From contig JAFKKG010000033.1 in the NCBI GenBank assembly GCA_017305715.1, forward strand, positions 1 to 64,000: a stretch of DNA of 64,000 nucleotides, in the 5' to 3' direction. This document shows, piece after piece, positions 16,741 through 27,050 of this stretch. The first letter of the stretch is position 1; the number at the start of each line of letters is the position of its first letter. Under the pieces are notes generated by a model. The model did not search any database, was not told where the DNA came from, and was given only the letters and a program-made list of their open reading frames with translations. Position numbers and translations under genes: made by a program. The stretch is from Hyphomicrobiales bacterium (GTDB lineage Bacteria > Pseudomonadota > Alphaproteobacteria > Rhizobiales > Xanthobacteraceae).

Positions 16741-19700
16741 TCAGCACTGGCCCATAATGTCATCGACCTTGGTCGCCTGGATGTACCGCGCGGGATTCGC
16801 TCCTGTTGCCAGCGCCTGAAAATGCGCCTTGCCGCAGGCAATCTTGGCCGCTTCGTTGTCGCGCAGATCGTCCGCAAACAGGCTGCCTTTCGTTTCGACT
16901 ACGAAGTAGAGCCGCTCCTCCCCATCGATCTCGACGAGGACCGCCCAGTCGGGATTGTAGCTGCCCAAAGGAGTCGGCACTTTGAACCACGCCGGAAGCT
17001 TGGCGTAGACCTTCACCGATTCGTTCTGTTCAAGCTGTTCCGCAAAGGTCCGTTCGACGCCGGCCGAGTCGTACACCACATGCTCGAAGACGGATTTGGT
17101 CGTGTTCTTCAGTATATTCCTCAAATAACCCATTAGCTCTTCCTGCTGGAAAAGCTCTTGTGCGAAATAGGATTCATCGCCGATTTTCTGGTATTTGATC
17201 CCGTCGACCAGGGCCAACCGCTTGGTTCTATTGATGACCTCGCCGGCGATTTCGATGAAGGCCTGAGGATTACGTTTGAAATCCTTCAGTCGCCCGCACT
17301 CAGTCAGAATTCTGACCAAACTCTTTCGGGTAAGCTGGGTGCGGTCCTGCAGGTCGGTCAGCACATCGGGCAGCGCGATGTCGCCTTCCTCGATGGTGAC
17401 GATGGTTCCGCTATCCTTGCTCCGCTCCGTGGCCTCCACGCCGCCCTGCCCGATCGAAAGATCGGCCTTTCTTATCCTAACACGCGCCTTTGACACCGGG
17501 GGACCGCCGGCAATTGCTTTGCCACAGTCGACGACAAGCTTTTCGTTATCGAATTGAACGCGGTAGGTCGTTTTGTGTTTGATGCGATCCCAAAGCGCTT
17601 GAAACTCGGCGCTTTCTAGTACGGCCTGCCGGGTCTTTACGGTGATGCGCTCGTCGGCATTCTTGATATCGAGTTTGCCCGCTACTTTCTTCAGTACGTC
17701 ACGAACGGCGGCCAGGTGAACTTCGAGCGCCTTTGGCAGGGCCAACGTCCCGTCCTTGATCGCGGTACGCAACGTGTCCTGTACCTTGCCCTTGGCATCG
17801 ACAAATCCTTGCGTCTTGAGATGCTCGAAGATGGCGGCTGATTCGTCAAAACCCAACATGGAAGTTGAGCCGTCGGCTCCCACCACCGGAATCGCGGCAA
17901 ATTGGTGCTTCTCGACAATACCAAACTTGATGCCCGTATCCTTCTCGATCTCCTTCTGCAGGTTCTCTGCAAATTCCTCATAGCTTTCGGTTGCGACGAC
18001 GGTAAGCGTGTTGATCTCGAATCCGCGAAGGCGTTCTCCCTTTTGATTGACGCAAAGGCGCAAGCCGCGGCCGATCGTCTGGCGACGCTCGCGCTCGGTG
18101 CCCATCTCGCGCAGGGCGCAAATCTGGAAAACGTTCGGATTGTCCCACCCCTCCTTGAGAGCCGAGTGGGAGAAGATAAACTTGAGCTTCGTCTCGAAGC
18201 TCAGCAGCCTCTCCTTGTTCCTTCATTATCAGGGCTGTAGGCACGCTCCGCGTTATCCCGCCCCGCCTGATTGTTGTCGGCGGTGTCCGTCCAGCGCCGC
18301 GCCTTATCGATCGAAAAGTATCCGTCATGAACCTCCTCGGCCCCGGAGGTCGAGTCAACTTCCTTGAACAAGCTGATAAATTCAGGAAGCTTTGCCGCCC
18401 GGCGGTATTCCTCTTCAAAAATGCGGGCGTACTTGCCATTCACCGGGTTGCCGGCGGCGTCGTAAGACCGATAGTGCTCGACGGCATCAATGAAGAAGAG
18501 ACTTAGCACCTTAATTCCCAGAGGGGCGAGACGCCTCTCCTTTTCGAGATGCTCCTGGATCGTGCGGCGGATCATCAAGCGTTTCATCGCATCAGCGTCG
18601 ACATCGCCTACCGCCTCGCCTTGCGACAAGAACTTCTCGCCGCCGGAAAGCTTCACTTCCAGTAGTTGGTTATTTTTCGAAGCACGAATCTCGCCAATCC
18701 GGCAGTCAGCATAGACGGCGCGCTTGGTAATTTCTTGAAGGTCGTCTCCATCTTGAACGATAACCTCCTTGCGTCGAACCGACTTACCATCTTGAACATC
18801 GATCTCCACACGCGCCGTCACGGATCCTCTTGCGCTGCTGGCAGAGATGAAACGGACGTAAGCCTTGTTAAATCCCCCCTCGACCTCCATTGAAGCAACC
18901 TCGATCTGCTTCACAAGCTTACGCTCATAAGCATCGACCGCATCGAGCCGAAACACCATGTGGTGCTTGTCGGCGTGGGTCGCGGAATAGCGAAGCGTGC
19001 AAAGAGGGTTCATTTCGTTCAGTGCGTTTTTGCCAGCACCGGAAAGACCGCCATCTACGCTCTGCGGTTCGTCCACGATCAGAATCGGGCGCGTTGCACG
19101 GATGAGGTCGATGGGCCGTTCGCCGCCGGTCTTTTCACTGTCTTTGTAGAGGTTGTTCACGTCCTTCTTGTTGATGGCGCCAACGGTCACCACCATGATC
19201 TGGATGTTGGGACTAGTTGCAAAATTGCGCACTTGGCCGAGCTTGGCAGAATCGTAAAGGAAATAATCGAAGGGCTGGCCGGAGTAGAGACCCTTAAAGT
19301 GCTCTTCGGTAATTTGGAGCGTCTTATAGACGCCTTCCTTGATCGCGACCGACGGTACGACGATCACAAATTTAGTGAAGCCGTAGCGCCGATTGAGTTC
19401 GAAAATCGTTCGCAGATACACATAGGTCTTGCCAGTCCCGGTCTCCATCTCGACCGTGAAGTCTCCGGAATTCAAAGCAGTCGACGGCGCGAGACCGTTG
19501 TGCAATTGAATGGCGTTCAAATTTTCGACGATCTCCTCATCGAGGAGCGTCAGCCGATTGCCGATACCCAGTTCGCTTTCGACCAATCCTAATTCGCCTT
19601 GTGAACTCAGAAATGCGCCTAGCTCAAGACTGCCTTGCCCCGTCCGTTCCGCCAACGGCCGGCGGGTAACGGTGAATTCGGTGCGGTTGATCTCCTGACC

Positions 19701-19772
19701 GCGAAATAGGTCAGCAACAGATTCTATCGCCAGCTTCTGGTAGTCGAGGTCGGGTTCGAAATGCAGTTTCAA
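16741..19772 (-). pseudogene. res: Type III restriction enzyme Res subunit, split by a frameshift
   Basis: The N-terminal frame (19772 to about 18204, 523 codons) has the SF2 helicase motifs METGTGKTYVYLRT (Walker A), VPSVAIKEG and LIVDEPQSVDGG. It ends artificially at about 18220. The next frame continues directly with LLSFETKLKFIFSHSALKEG, then WDNPNVFQICALREMGTERERRQTIGRGLRL (motifs V and VI). A C-terminal nuclease domain follows, with NPDWAVLV and YFVVETKG (Asp, Glu-x-Lys). One base inserted at about 18213-18222 would give a single Res of about 1,000 aa. As read, helicase and nuclease halves are separated, so restriction would be lost unless this is an assembly indel. It follows mod by 10 bp. 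Confidence 0.82.
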
Positions 19773-19782
19773 CGAACCCTCC

Positions 19783-21849
19783 TCACAAGCTGCGAACGTC
19801 GGAAATGCCGTTTTGGCTTAGAATCGCTGCCATGTTGGTCTTGGCGATATCGTCGGCAAAGCCCGAATCATTGAAGACTACGCGAGGGTCGACTGCGGGC
19901 GCCAATTGCTTGATCCACGCAACTATTCCGGCACCTAGAGGCTCAATAACATCTTTGGTCAGTCCTTGGGCCAGGCATACAATCAGCACGCCGCCGCCGA
20001 CCGAGTGGACGATCTTACCTTCGACGTGTTTTGTCTGGATCGGCACGCACAGATCGAGACCGAGTTTTAGTAACAACTCGAATAGCACATCCTGTTCATT
20101 CCGTCCCTGGACTATGTGCTCGGCGTTCTTCAACAGGCTGTTCTCCAGATCATCCGGATCGGGGGTCCAGGCCCGAATGTTTGACGAGGTGAGCTTGAAG
20201 ACACGAAAACCTATATCATTTCGCGTGAGACCGCTGCTGTCTCGAAATGTCGCGCCGACGCGGCGAAGCCGCTCCTTGGTAAGCTCCGAGATCGTACGTC
20301 TCTTACCAATCGAATCGCAGAAAGCCGCTGCAAGAGCTTGATCCCGATCGTCGGAATCCAGAGGTTCGGGCAACTGAACCATTACGGATCGGCGCTTGGT
20401 ACCATCTCGATGGTTCAATTCCCAAACCGCATGCCCCGTCGAACCTGAGCCTGCAAAGAAGTCGAGGATGGTATCGCTCGATCCAGTACAATATCGGATC
20501 AATCTCGAAAGAACGATGTGATCCTTTGGGTTTTCAAACACCTTCTCTCCAAAAATCTCTTTCATAACATCGTTTGATGGCTGAGAATGGCGATAGAAGA
20601 CGCTACCCATAACTTGCAGCTTTTCGCCGGCAGTTTCATCATCGTTACCTGCGTTCGATCCGTCGATGTATAGATAAGATTTCAAAAACGGTGATTTCGT
20701 ATGATCCTCGCGGAATTGAACGAACCCATCGCGAATCTTCTCCTTCATTGTCTCCTCGACGAAGCGCCACCCGTCGTCCGGAATCTTGCACGGTTGACCA
20801 GTTATGGGATGCGGCAGAGCGTACTTGGGGCCACCACCTCCGGGCCAGGAGATGTTGTTGTCTCGCCAAATGCCCCTCTTATCTACGAATCTTGATCTGG
20901 AGTATTTCTTGGCAGGACTGGTATCTGGAAGAGATTTGTAGAACTCTACCAACCCGCTTGAAAGGGCTTCAAAGTCCGAGCCATGAATGGATTTCAGGCG
21001 ATCGTATTCTTCTACGATCTCTGTCACGCCTTCCTTTGGCTCGCGCCAAGCCGGTAATAGCTCTTCGATGTGAGCCAAGTCTTTTGCGTAACCCACTATG
21101 TATTCGTGGCCTAGCGAGAATCTTCTTGCATCGTTCTTCCGTCCTCTCTCCCAGACGAGCGTCGCGATGAAATTTTCCTCTCCGAAAATTTCGCTGCAAA
21201 TTGTGAGTAGATTTGAGAGCTCCTTGTCGTTGATGCTTATAAATATGACGCCATCCTGACGGAGCAACTGTCGTGCAAGCCGCAGGCGAGGATAGAGCAT
21301 GTTTAACCAATTGGTATGGAAGCGGCCAGATGATTCGGTGTTCGAGCTAATCTTGCGACCTCCATCTGTCTGCCCAGTCAACTCCAAGTAATTCGAAATG
21401 TTATCGCGGAAATCATCTGGATAAACGAAATCCTTGCCCGTGTTATAAGGCGGATCGATGTAAATCAGCTTCACCTTGTTCGCGTAGCTCTTCTGCAAAA
21501 GCTTCAGGACTTCGAGGTTGTCGCCCTCGATCATCAGGTTCTGTGTTGTTTCCCAATCGACGCTCTCTTCCGGGCAAGGCAGCAACGTTCCGGTCGAAGG
21601 AGCCAGTGCGATTTGTCGGGCGCGACGCTTCCCATGCCAACTCAGTCCGTACTTCTCATCCTTCTCATCGACCGTATCGCCGAGTAGGCTCTTTAGAACC
21701 TCAAAATCGATCTTTCCTTCTGCGAATGCATCCGGGAGCAATGCCTTCAACGCCTCAACATTTCCTACAACGACATCGACGCTTCGGGTTTCGGGGTCAT
21801 TTTGACCCAGCTTCTTCATCTCGGGCATTGACGTTTCTTCCGTTTTCAA
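19783..21849 (-). CDS. mod: Type III DNA adenine methyltransferase Mod
   Basis: The 688-aa protein is a beta-class N6-adenine methyltransferase: catalytic motif IV IDPPYNTGKD at about 131-140 precedes the SAM-binding motif I DFFAGSGSTGHAV at about 463-475. The central target-recognition region (about 230-420) is unrelated to the common motifs, as expected. Mod alone can modify one strand of an asymmetric site and supplies specificity to Res. Its start overlaps the stop of the DUF4391 gene by 4 bp (ATGA), so it belongs to the same operon. If Res is truly broken, Mod would act as an orphan methyltransferase. Confidence 0.9.
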   Translation of the reverse strand: MKTEETSMPEMKKLGQNDPETRSVDVVVGNVEALKALLPDAFAEGKIDFEVLKSLLGDTVDEKDEKYGLSWHGKRRARQIALAPSTGTLLPCPEESVDWETTQNLMIEGDNLEVLKLLQKSYANKVKLIYIDPPYNTGKDFVYPDDFRDNISNYLELTGQTDGGRKISSNTESSGRFHTNWLNMLYPRLRLARQLLRQDGVIFISINDKELSNLLTICSEIFGEENFIATLVWERGRKNDARRFSLGHEYIVGYAKDLAHIEELLPAWREPKEGVTEIVEEYDRLKSIHGSDFEALSSGLVEFYKSLPDTSPAKKYSRSRFVDKRGIWRDNNISWPGGGGPKYALPHPITGQPCKIPDDGWRFVEETMKEKIRDGFVQFREDHTKSPFLKSYLYIDGSNAGNDDETAGEKLQVMGSVFYRHSQPSNDVMKEIFGEKVFENPKDHIVLSRLIRYCTGSSDTILDFFAGSGSTGHAVWELNHRDGTKRRSVMVQLPEPLDSDDRDQALAAAFCDSIGKRRTISELTKERLRRVGATFRDSSGLTRNDIGFRVFKLTSSNIRAWTPDPDDLENSLLKNAEHIVQGRNEQDVLFELLLKLGLDLCVPIQTKHVEGKIVHSVGGGVLIVCLAQGLTKDVIEPLGAGIVAWIKQLAPAVDPRVVFNDSGFADDIAKTNMAAILSQNGISDVRSL

Positions 21850-22616
21850 AGGTTCTCTTTATGGGCTGCGAGTTCGGCTTCCCGACGCTGGATCTCTAGA
21901 TTGAGATCCACGCGGCGGTTCAGTTGTTTCTCGCGGGCGACCCTGACGCGAAGACCGGTGATTTCGCGCGTCAGCAGGAAATAGGCTTCGAGGGCGTTTC
22001 GCCGACGGACGATCGACGCCGCATCATCAGTCGCCAAAAACGCGCCGTTGAGCCGCGCAGCGTTAAGCGCTTCGATTCGGGTCAGCCATCCATCGTATAG
22101 AGTGCATAAGTCGAGGCGGGGCTGCCGCGCAAGCGAAAGCGCTTCCAAAAAACGCAAGTGCTCGGGAGCTTCCAGTTTTGGAGGAAACACGATCGTTAAG
22201 ACCACTCGCTCGATTACAACCTTACCTGCCCGATTCTCGGCATGGCGCTTGTGAGCGACGGAGAGGGAGACGCCGTCGTCATCTGATGTGACCAACATAA
22301 CGGGATAAGGAATTGCCCGGTGGATCAGTTCGATTAGGCGCGCCGCCTTAGCGCCTGGTCGAAAGGCGCAAGCGACAACCGCGATCTCAAGGTACTCCCG
22401 GACATCGTCGACAAACGCGGGCACCCCGATAGTGGTCGGCTTACAGACGGCGAGCCATTGCAACTCATCTATACCCTCTTGAATGGCGCGCTTATCGGCG
22501 GGGGTTGGTACGCCCTGTTCGACGAGAAGCTTTTTGGGAACCCGCGCATCGACGCGAGCTTCGGGTGGCAACCCAAGCGCGTCGAAGATCGGTTGAATGC
22601 CGTTCTCTACTGTCAC
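21846..22616 (-). CDS. DUF4391-like protein in the R-M operon
   Basis: The 256-aa protein starts MTVENGIQPIFDALGLPPEA. It has an alpha/beta core with the DELQWLAVCKPTTIGVPA segment and a Glu/Arg-rich coiled C-terminus (about 205-256, INRRV...EIQRREAELAAHKEN type). The pattern fits DUF4391, a family commonly encoded beside SNF2-type helicases and DNA methyltransferases in defence loci and without a known activity. It overlaps both neighbours by 4 bp. The assignment is by remembered family features, not by a search. Confidence 0.65.
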   Translation of the reverse strand: MTVENGIQPIFDALGLPPEARVDARVPKKLLVEQGVPTPADKRAIQEGIDELQWLAVCKPTTIGVPAFVDDVREYLEIAVVACAFRPGAKAARLIELIHRAIPYPVMLVTSDDDGVSLSVAHKRHAENRAGKVVIERVVLTIVFPPKLEAPEHLRFLEALSLARQPRLDLCTLYDGWLTRIEALNAARLNGAFLATDDAASIVRRRNALEAYFLLTREITGLRVRVAREKQLNRRVDLNLEIQRREAELAAHKENL

Positions 22617-23533
22617 GTTACTTGGGCTTCAGGTTGGGAAGTCAATTGCTCGGCTTCCCATTCCTTGTAAGTTTTCGATTGGCCTTTAACCTTCCATTCG
22701 ATTGTGCCATTGGCCGGACGACCGGTCACGATCGCCGCTGCGGCGCTTGGGCTCTTAAAGGCGTAGCCCTCCGTAAAAATTCGATTCTGTCCCTGAGGAA
22801 CAAGAATTCCGGCTTTCACCAACTCGGCATACAGGCGGCCATAGGTTGTCTGCTCGGAACCCTGCCCAACCCATTCGGATCTTGCGAGAGAGCCCTTCTC
22901 AACAACAAATTCTCCATCTTGGAGGAATGCCGTCGCATGCAACGCATTGGATTGGCTGTTAAGCTCAAATGTACCAGCGCGGTTTGGCGCCGCTGCGGCG
23001 GCGGCCGGTTTCAGCACTTCTCGCGTATTTTTGATGAACATATCAATTCGAAGCGCCGGAAGGATCATCAGAAGGTAGTCAAGAAACGATTCCATATTGG
23101 CTTGAGCGGCTTCAGAAAGTCCCGATCGTGATGGAGTCGTTCCGTTCTCAAGATTGATTCGTTTGATTGACCGAGCTTCTTCAATGAGGCGCGCTTCCAG
23201 ATATTTTGCATGAGCCTTGTGCAAATTGTTTGCAGCAGATGTCACCAGAACTGCCGTACTCCACCAGTCCTTTTTGGTGTCATGATTCCGAATGCGGTCG
23301 CTGATGTCTTCTCCCTCTCCGATATATGCCAGTGGTTCACCGTCCTGTTCGCCGAGGAGCAGATATACTCCAGTGAACTGGGCCTCCTTCCTCGCCAGGG
23401 CAGCGCCTATCTGCGTCCGAGGGGTTACCAGGACATGCCCAGTCCAGTTGAACACCTCAGCGGTCAGCATTCCGTCAGGTCGACCATCGATAAAGTAGAG
23501 CTCCAGCGACCTACCTTTAATGTTGATGCTCAT
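22613..23533 (-). CDS. GIY-YIG nuclease with C-terminal DUF4357 domain
   Basis: In this 306-aa protein, the GIY-YIG motif appears as GVYLLLGEQDGEPLAYIGEG (about 55-74). It is followed by Arg80 (ISDRIRNH) and a conserved Glu at about 113 (AKYLEARLI), consistent with an active endonuclease domain in the first 150 residues. The C-terminal 60 residues (Y-ELVKAG, SPSAAAAIVTGRPANGTIEW, then KVKGQSKTYKEWE) match DUF4357. It overlaps the helicase gene upstream and the DUF4391 gene downstream by 4 bp each, so it is an integral part of the operon rather than a passenger. Confidence 0.8.
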   Translation of the reverse strand: MSINIKGRSLELYFIDGRPDGMLTAEVFNWTGHVLVTPRTQIGAALARKEAQFTGVYLLLGEQDGEPLAYIGEGEDISDRIRNHDTKKDWWSTAVLVTSAANNLHKAHAKYLEARLIEEARSIKRINLENGTTPSRSGLSEAAQANMESFLDYLLMILPALRIDMFIKNTREVLKPAAAAAAPNRAGTFELNSQSNALHATAFLQDGEFVVEKGSLARSEWVGQGSEQTTYGRLYAELVKAGILVPQGQNRIFTEGYAFKSPSAAAAIVTGRPANGTIEWKVKGQSKTYKEWEAEQLTSQPEAQVT

Positions 23534-26500
23534 TTCTCATCCTCGCCCAAAGAGGGCAACACCACCAAAAATGCCACAACCTCAAAATCATTGATCCCAG
23601 CAAACTCGCCCTTCATCGCGTGGGTGCCACCTGGTGAAAACAGGCTGGCAACGGCACGCTCCTCTTTTTTTCCAACCACCGATGCCACGGCGCGTGCCAG
23701 CAACTTCTGATAAGGCTCCATGTCCCGACCGAAGCGGGTTGCTTTGTCGAACCGAATGCAGGCTTCGGCATCGGGTAGATCACGACCGATTGCCAGTTTT
23801 TTTAAGCAGTCCAGTACCTGCTTCGCTTGCGTGTAAGGAAGGTTGACTTCACCGTTTTCGCCGACGTGTACGACGTAGTGCGGACTTAGAGGATAGCCCG
23901 GTTCCGGCGACCTCAGCGCGGCGTCGCCCACGGCACGCAGGCAGAAGATCGCACCCGGCTCTACTCCGCCGTCAGGGGCGTTGCTCCGTAGCGCTGGGGC
24001 AACGGCATAGGTGCCGAGCGGCATCGCTTCCATCCGCTCCTTGTTGTCGCGAAGAAATCCGGACAGATCGGTTCGAAAGTCGTTCAACGTTAGGTCAGCG
24101 ATCGAAACGCCACTCGACAAGTCCTCCAGGTCGATCACAGCGTCCTGAAGTTTTTGAAGCTGGGCGCGGCGGTATTCCAGGTCATTCATCTGGTTGCCGG
24201 CCTGAAACTCTATCACGTTCTCCTCGCCGGTCGCGGACACGTCCAGCAGGACCATGCGTCCGCTGACCTTGGATTCGAGATCGAGATACTCGTCGAGCTC
24301 AAGGTTCGGCCAGAAGTTCACAAGCTGGATCTGAGTGTTCAGGGATCCTATTCGGTCCACGCGACCAAACCGCTGAATAATACGAACCGGATTCCAATGG
24401 ATGTCATAGTTGATGAGAAAATCGCAGTCTTGAAGGTTCTGACCTTCGGAGATGCAATCGGTTGCAATCAGGAGATCAATTTCGCCCTCGGTCGCGAGTT
24501 CGACCGGGCGCTCCTTCGAGCGGGGCGAAAATGCGCTAAGGATCGTGCTCATATCGCTGCGTAGTTCTGGCAGCGTCGTTTTGTTCGCGCCCGTTCCCGT
24601 GACGACGGCTGCGCTCAGGCCGAGAGTTTTCTTGGCCCACGGTGCGAGTTCTCGATAGAGGTAGTCCGCGGTGTCCGCGAACGCAGTGAACAGGAGTATC
24701 TTGCGATTGCCGGCGTTGATCGGCTCATGGGCCTTCTTGGCAATCACGCGCCTCAGGGCGTCCAGCTTTGCGTCGCGGTCAGCCGTGACTGACCGGGCGG
24801 CTGACAGGAGCGTAGCAAGCCGGTTGCGATCTTCTGTGAGATCCTGCCGCCACCGTACACGGTCGACGTCCTGGAGCAGTACCTTCACTTTCCGGCCGAC
24901 CAGCAATGCCTCGAAGGCCGGGTCGTCGACATCAATGTCGTCGATCACCGTTTCCTCCACCGATTCATCATGAGCGCCGATTCTGGAGAGCAACCCTTCC
25001 ACGTCGGCGAGCTGGCGCTGAATAGTCAGGGCAAACGAGGCAACCGAGCTTTCCATCCGTTTCAGAATGTTTACCCGAAGCAGATGGATCAGGCTTTCTT
25101 CCCGGTCGACCTGCCGGAAGAAGCTTTGACCACCCCGAATGACTGTAGAATATTTTTGGTCATAGGCGGCTTGCTTGTGCGCGACGACGTACCGCAATGG
25201 CGCATAGGCGCCCAGCGTCAACCTGCGAATCTCGTTATTGATCTCGCGAATGGGCCGAAACTCGCCGGCAAGATCGACGTCGGCCTTGATGTTCAGCGGT
25301 CGGAGACGTTCAGGAAATTGCCCTGTTTCGGCAGTGCCGTAGTAACGCTGAACGTGCTTGCGAGACCGGGCAATCGTCAACATGTCGAGGAGCTTGAAAT
25401 AGTCGAAGCCCAACATGTCCATCAACCGCGCCGGTCGGCGGTCGGCTTCGGGAAAATCTAGCCACTTGTTAAACTGCGCCTGAGCCTTCCGGATCGTCGC
25501 CTCTATGCTCGGAATACCGTGGCCGATGAGCGCCGGATCATTACCCTCCGTGATGAAGGCGATCTGGTTCTTGAGGTCGGCAAGCCGGTTATTGACCGGC
25601 GTCGCCGAAAGCATGAGCACCTTCGTCTTCACGCCGGACTGAATGATGCGCTTCATCAGGTGGTCGTACCGGGTGTCACGATCCCTGTGCGTGGCCTTGT
25701 TTCGGAAGTTGTGCGACTCGTCGATCACGACGAGATCGTAATTCCCCCAATTGACGTGCGTGAGGTCGATGTCACCGGAAAGGCCGCCGTCGCGTGAAAG
25801 GTCGGTGTGATTCAGGACGTCGTAGTTGAGGCGATCGCCGGCCAAGCCGTTTCGCCGGTCGTTTGCCTTGTAAAGGGTCCAGTTGTCACGCAGACGCTTT
25901 GGGCACAAAACCAAGACGCGGTCGTTTCGGAGCTCATAGTATTTTATGACCGCCAAGGCTTCGAATGTTTTACCCAGGCCGACACTGTCGGCGATGATAC
26001 ACCCACCAATCCTTTCGAGCTTGTCGATCGCTCCCACCACACCATCACGCTGGAATCGGTACAGCTTTTTCCAGACAATTGTGTCGCGGATTCCGGTGGC
26101 GGACTTGATGATTCGCTCCTCATCGAGCTCATCGCCAAGGTCCTTGAAAAGCTGATGCAGTATCTGAAAATACACCAGGGCGGGGGGCTGCTGCGAAGCC
26201 GCTGCTTCAAGACGATCCACCAGTTTGGCTTTCGCCGAAGGATCCGGCTTGATGGCAGTCCAGTTTGCTTGAAACCAGTCGGCGAAGGCGGAGGCTTCCT
26301 CTTCCATATCTGTTGACTGAACTAACCCCATCCCAGCCGACGGAGTCAGTCCCAAGCCTTCCGTCGTGAGCGCGCAGGTTCCGAGGAGCGTCCGACGTCG
26401 ACTTGCCGCCACCACCGAAATAAGCGACTGCGGGGGTGTCGACGATGAGTAACGGACCTCCGATCGCGCCTTGATCCAGTCAGCGGCGAGTTTAGCCACC

Positions 26501-26742
26501 CAGCGACCTTGAAGTCGCCCGCGTGCAGCGATGTCCGCCGAGCCGCCAAAGAGGCCGGCGTCTACCTCTTCGGGAGCGCCGAGGAGCAGCCGACAAGGAG
26601 AGGATTCGAGTAGTTCCCGGACCTCAGCATACGCAAAGATCGAGAACGCGGGAGACATCACGTCGACCGACGATCCGGGGACAAGCCAGCCCCGAAGCAA
26701 GTCGATGACGCGATCATTGCCGGTGTTTTGAACCAGTCTCAT
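23530..26742 (-). CDS. SNF2-type DEAD/DEAH helicase with degenerate PLD-like N-terminus
   Basis: The 1070-aa protein has an N-terminal PLD-like region (about 1-165) in which a full HKD motif is not visible. A SNF2/SF2 motor follows: ADSVGLGKTFEALAV (about 251-265), VIDESHNFRNK (about 339-349), LMLSATPVNNRL, then CISEGQNLQDCDFLINYD and IIQRFGRVDRIGS in the second RecA lobe. It is the first gene of the five-gene operon and overlaps the GIY-YIG gene by 4 bp. Helicases of this type drive several anti-phage systems. It lacks a DUF1998 or DISARM partner, so the system is not classical DISARM. Confidence 0.85.
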   Translation of the reverse strand: MRLVQNTGNDRVIDLLRGWLVPGSSVDVMSPAFSIFAYAEVRELLESSPCRLLLGAPEEVDAGLFGGSADIAARGRLQGRWVAKLAADWIKARSEVRYSSSTPPQSLISVVAASRRRTLLGTCALTTEGLGLTPSAGMGLVQSTDMEEEASAFADWFQANWTAIKPDPSAKAKLVDRLEAAASQQPPALVYFQILHQLFKDLGDELDEERIIKSATGIRDTIVWKKLYRFQRDGVVGAIDKLERIGGCIIADSVGLGKTFEALAVIKYYELRNDRVLVLCPKRLRDNWTLYKANDRRNGLAGDRLNYDVLNHTDLSRDGGLSGDIDLTHVNWGNYDLVVIDESHNFRNKATHRDRDTRYDHLMKRIIQSGVKTKVLMLSATPVNNRLADLKNQIAFITEGNDPALIGHGIPSIEATIRKAQAQFNKWLDFPEADRRPARLMDMLGFDYFKLLDMLTIARSRKHVQRYYGTAETGQFPERLRPLNIKADVDLAGEFRPIREINNEIRRLTLGAYAPLRYVVAHKQAAYDQKYSTVIRGGQSFFRQVDREESLIHLLRVNILKRMESSVASFALTIQRQLADVEGLLSRIGAHDESVEETVIDDIDVDDPAFEALLVGRKVKVLLQDVDRVRWRQDLTEDRNRLATLLSAARSVTADRDAKLDALRRVIAKKAHEPINAGNRKILLFTAFADTADYLYRELAPWAKKTLGLSAAVVTGTGANKTTLPELRSDMSTILSAFSPRSKERPVELATEGEIDLLIATDCISEGQNLQDCDFLINYDIHWNPVRIIQRFGRVDRIGSLNTQIQLVNFWPNLELDEYLDLESKVSGRMVLLDVSATGEENVIEFQAGNQMNDLEYRRAQLQKLQDAVIDLEDLSSGVSIADLTLNDFRTDLSGFLRDNKERMEAMPLGTYAVAPALRSNAPDGGVEPGAIFCLRAVGDAALRSPEPGYPLSPHYVVHVGENGEVNLPYTQAKQVLDCLKKLAIGRDLPDAEACIRFDKATRFGRDMEPYQKLLARAVASVVGKKEERAVASLFSPGGTHAMKGEFAGINDFEVVAFLVVLPSLGEDEK

Positions 26743-26935
26743 GCACGCTCAACCCGGTGGCGGAATTCAACTGATGGATCTGGGTGCATACGTGCTTGGA
26801 ACGTTGCCTTCCCCTGATGGCGACGGAACACCATACCCGATTCAATCAGAAATTGGTTCGGTCCAGCCCCGAAGGAAGAAAAGCCCGTTCAGTTTGAACG
26901 GATCTCCTTATTCTCTTTCATTTTCAGTAGGTTAG

Positions 26936-26974
26936 TTGGTTGCGGAGTGGATCTTGCCCTATGACCTTCAGGTT
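26936..26974 (-). repeat. Diverged tRNA-fMet 3'-half repeat, left border of the eCIS block
   Basis: The segment shares ttggttgcgg (26936-26945) and cctatgaccttcaggtt (26958-26974) with the tRNA-fMet 3' fragment at 50976-51016, in the same orientation, with a 2-bp shorter and diverged middle. It lies between the defence operon promoter region and the last eCIS gene. It probably marks an old attachment site. Because the middle is altered it can no longer fold as a T-arm. Confidence 0.6.
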
Positions 26975-27050
26975 GCCAGCACTTCCCCGGTTTTCTCACC
27001 TTATCCCAAGATCCAACTCCCGCCATCGGAGCGCGGCATCAAACACTCAT

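Noticed and set aside
16741-26742. DISARM or BREX system
   Set aside because: No DUF1998 (DrmB), no PglZ, no BrxC/PglY-type P-loop gene. The helicase is SNF2-type with a degenerate PLD region, and Mod/Res are of type III.
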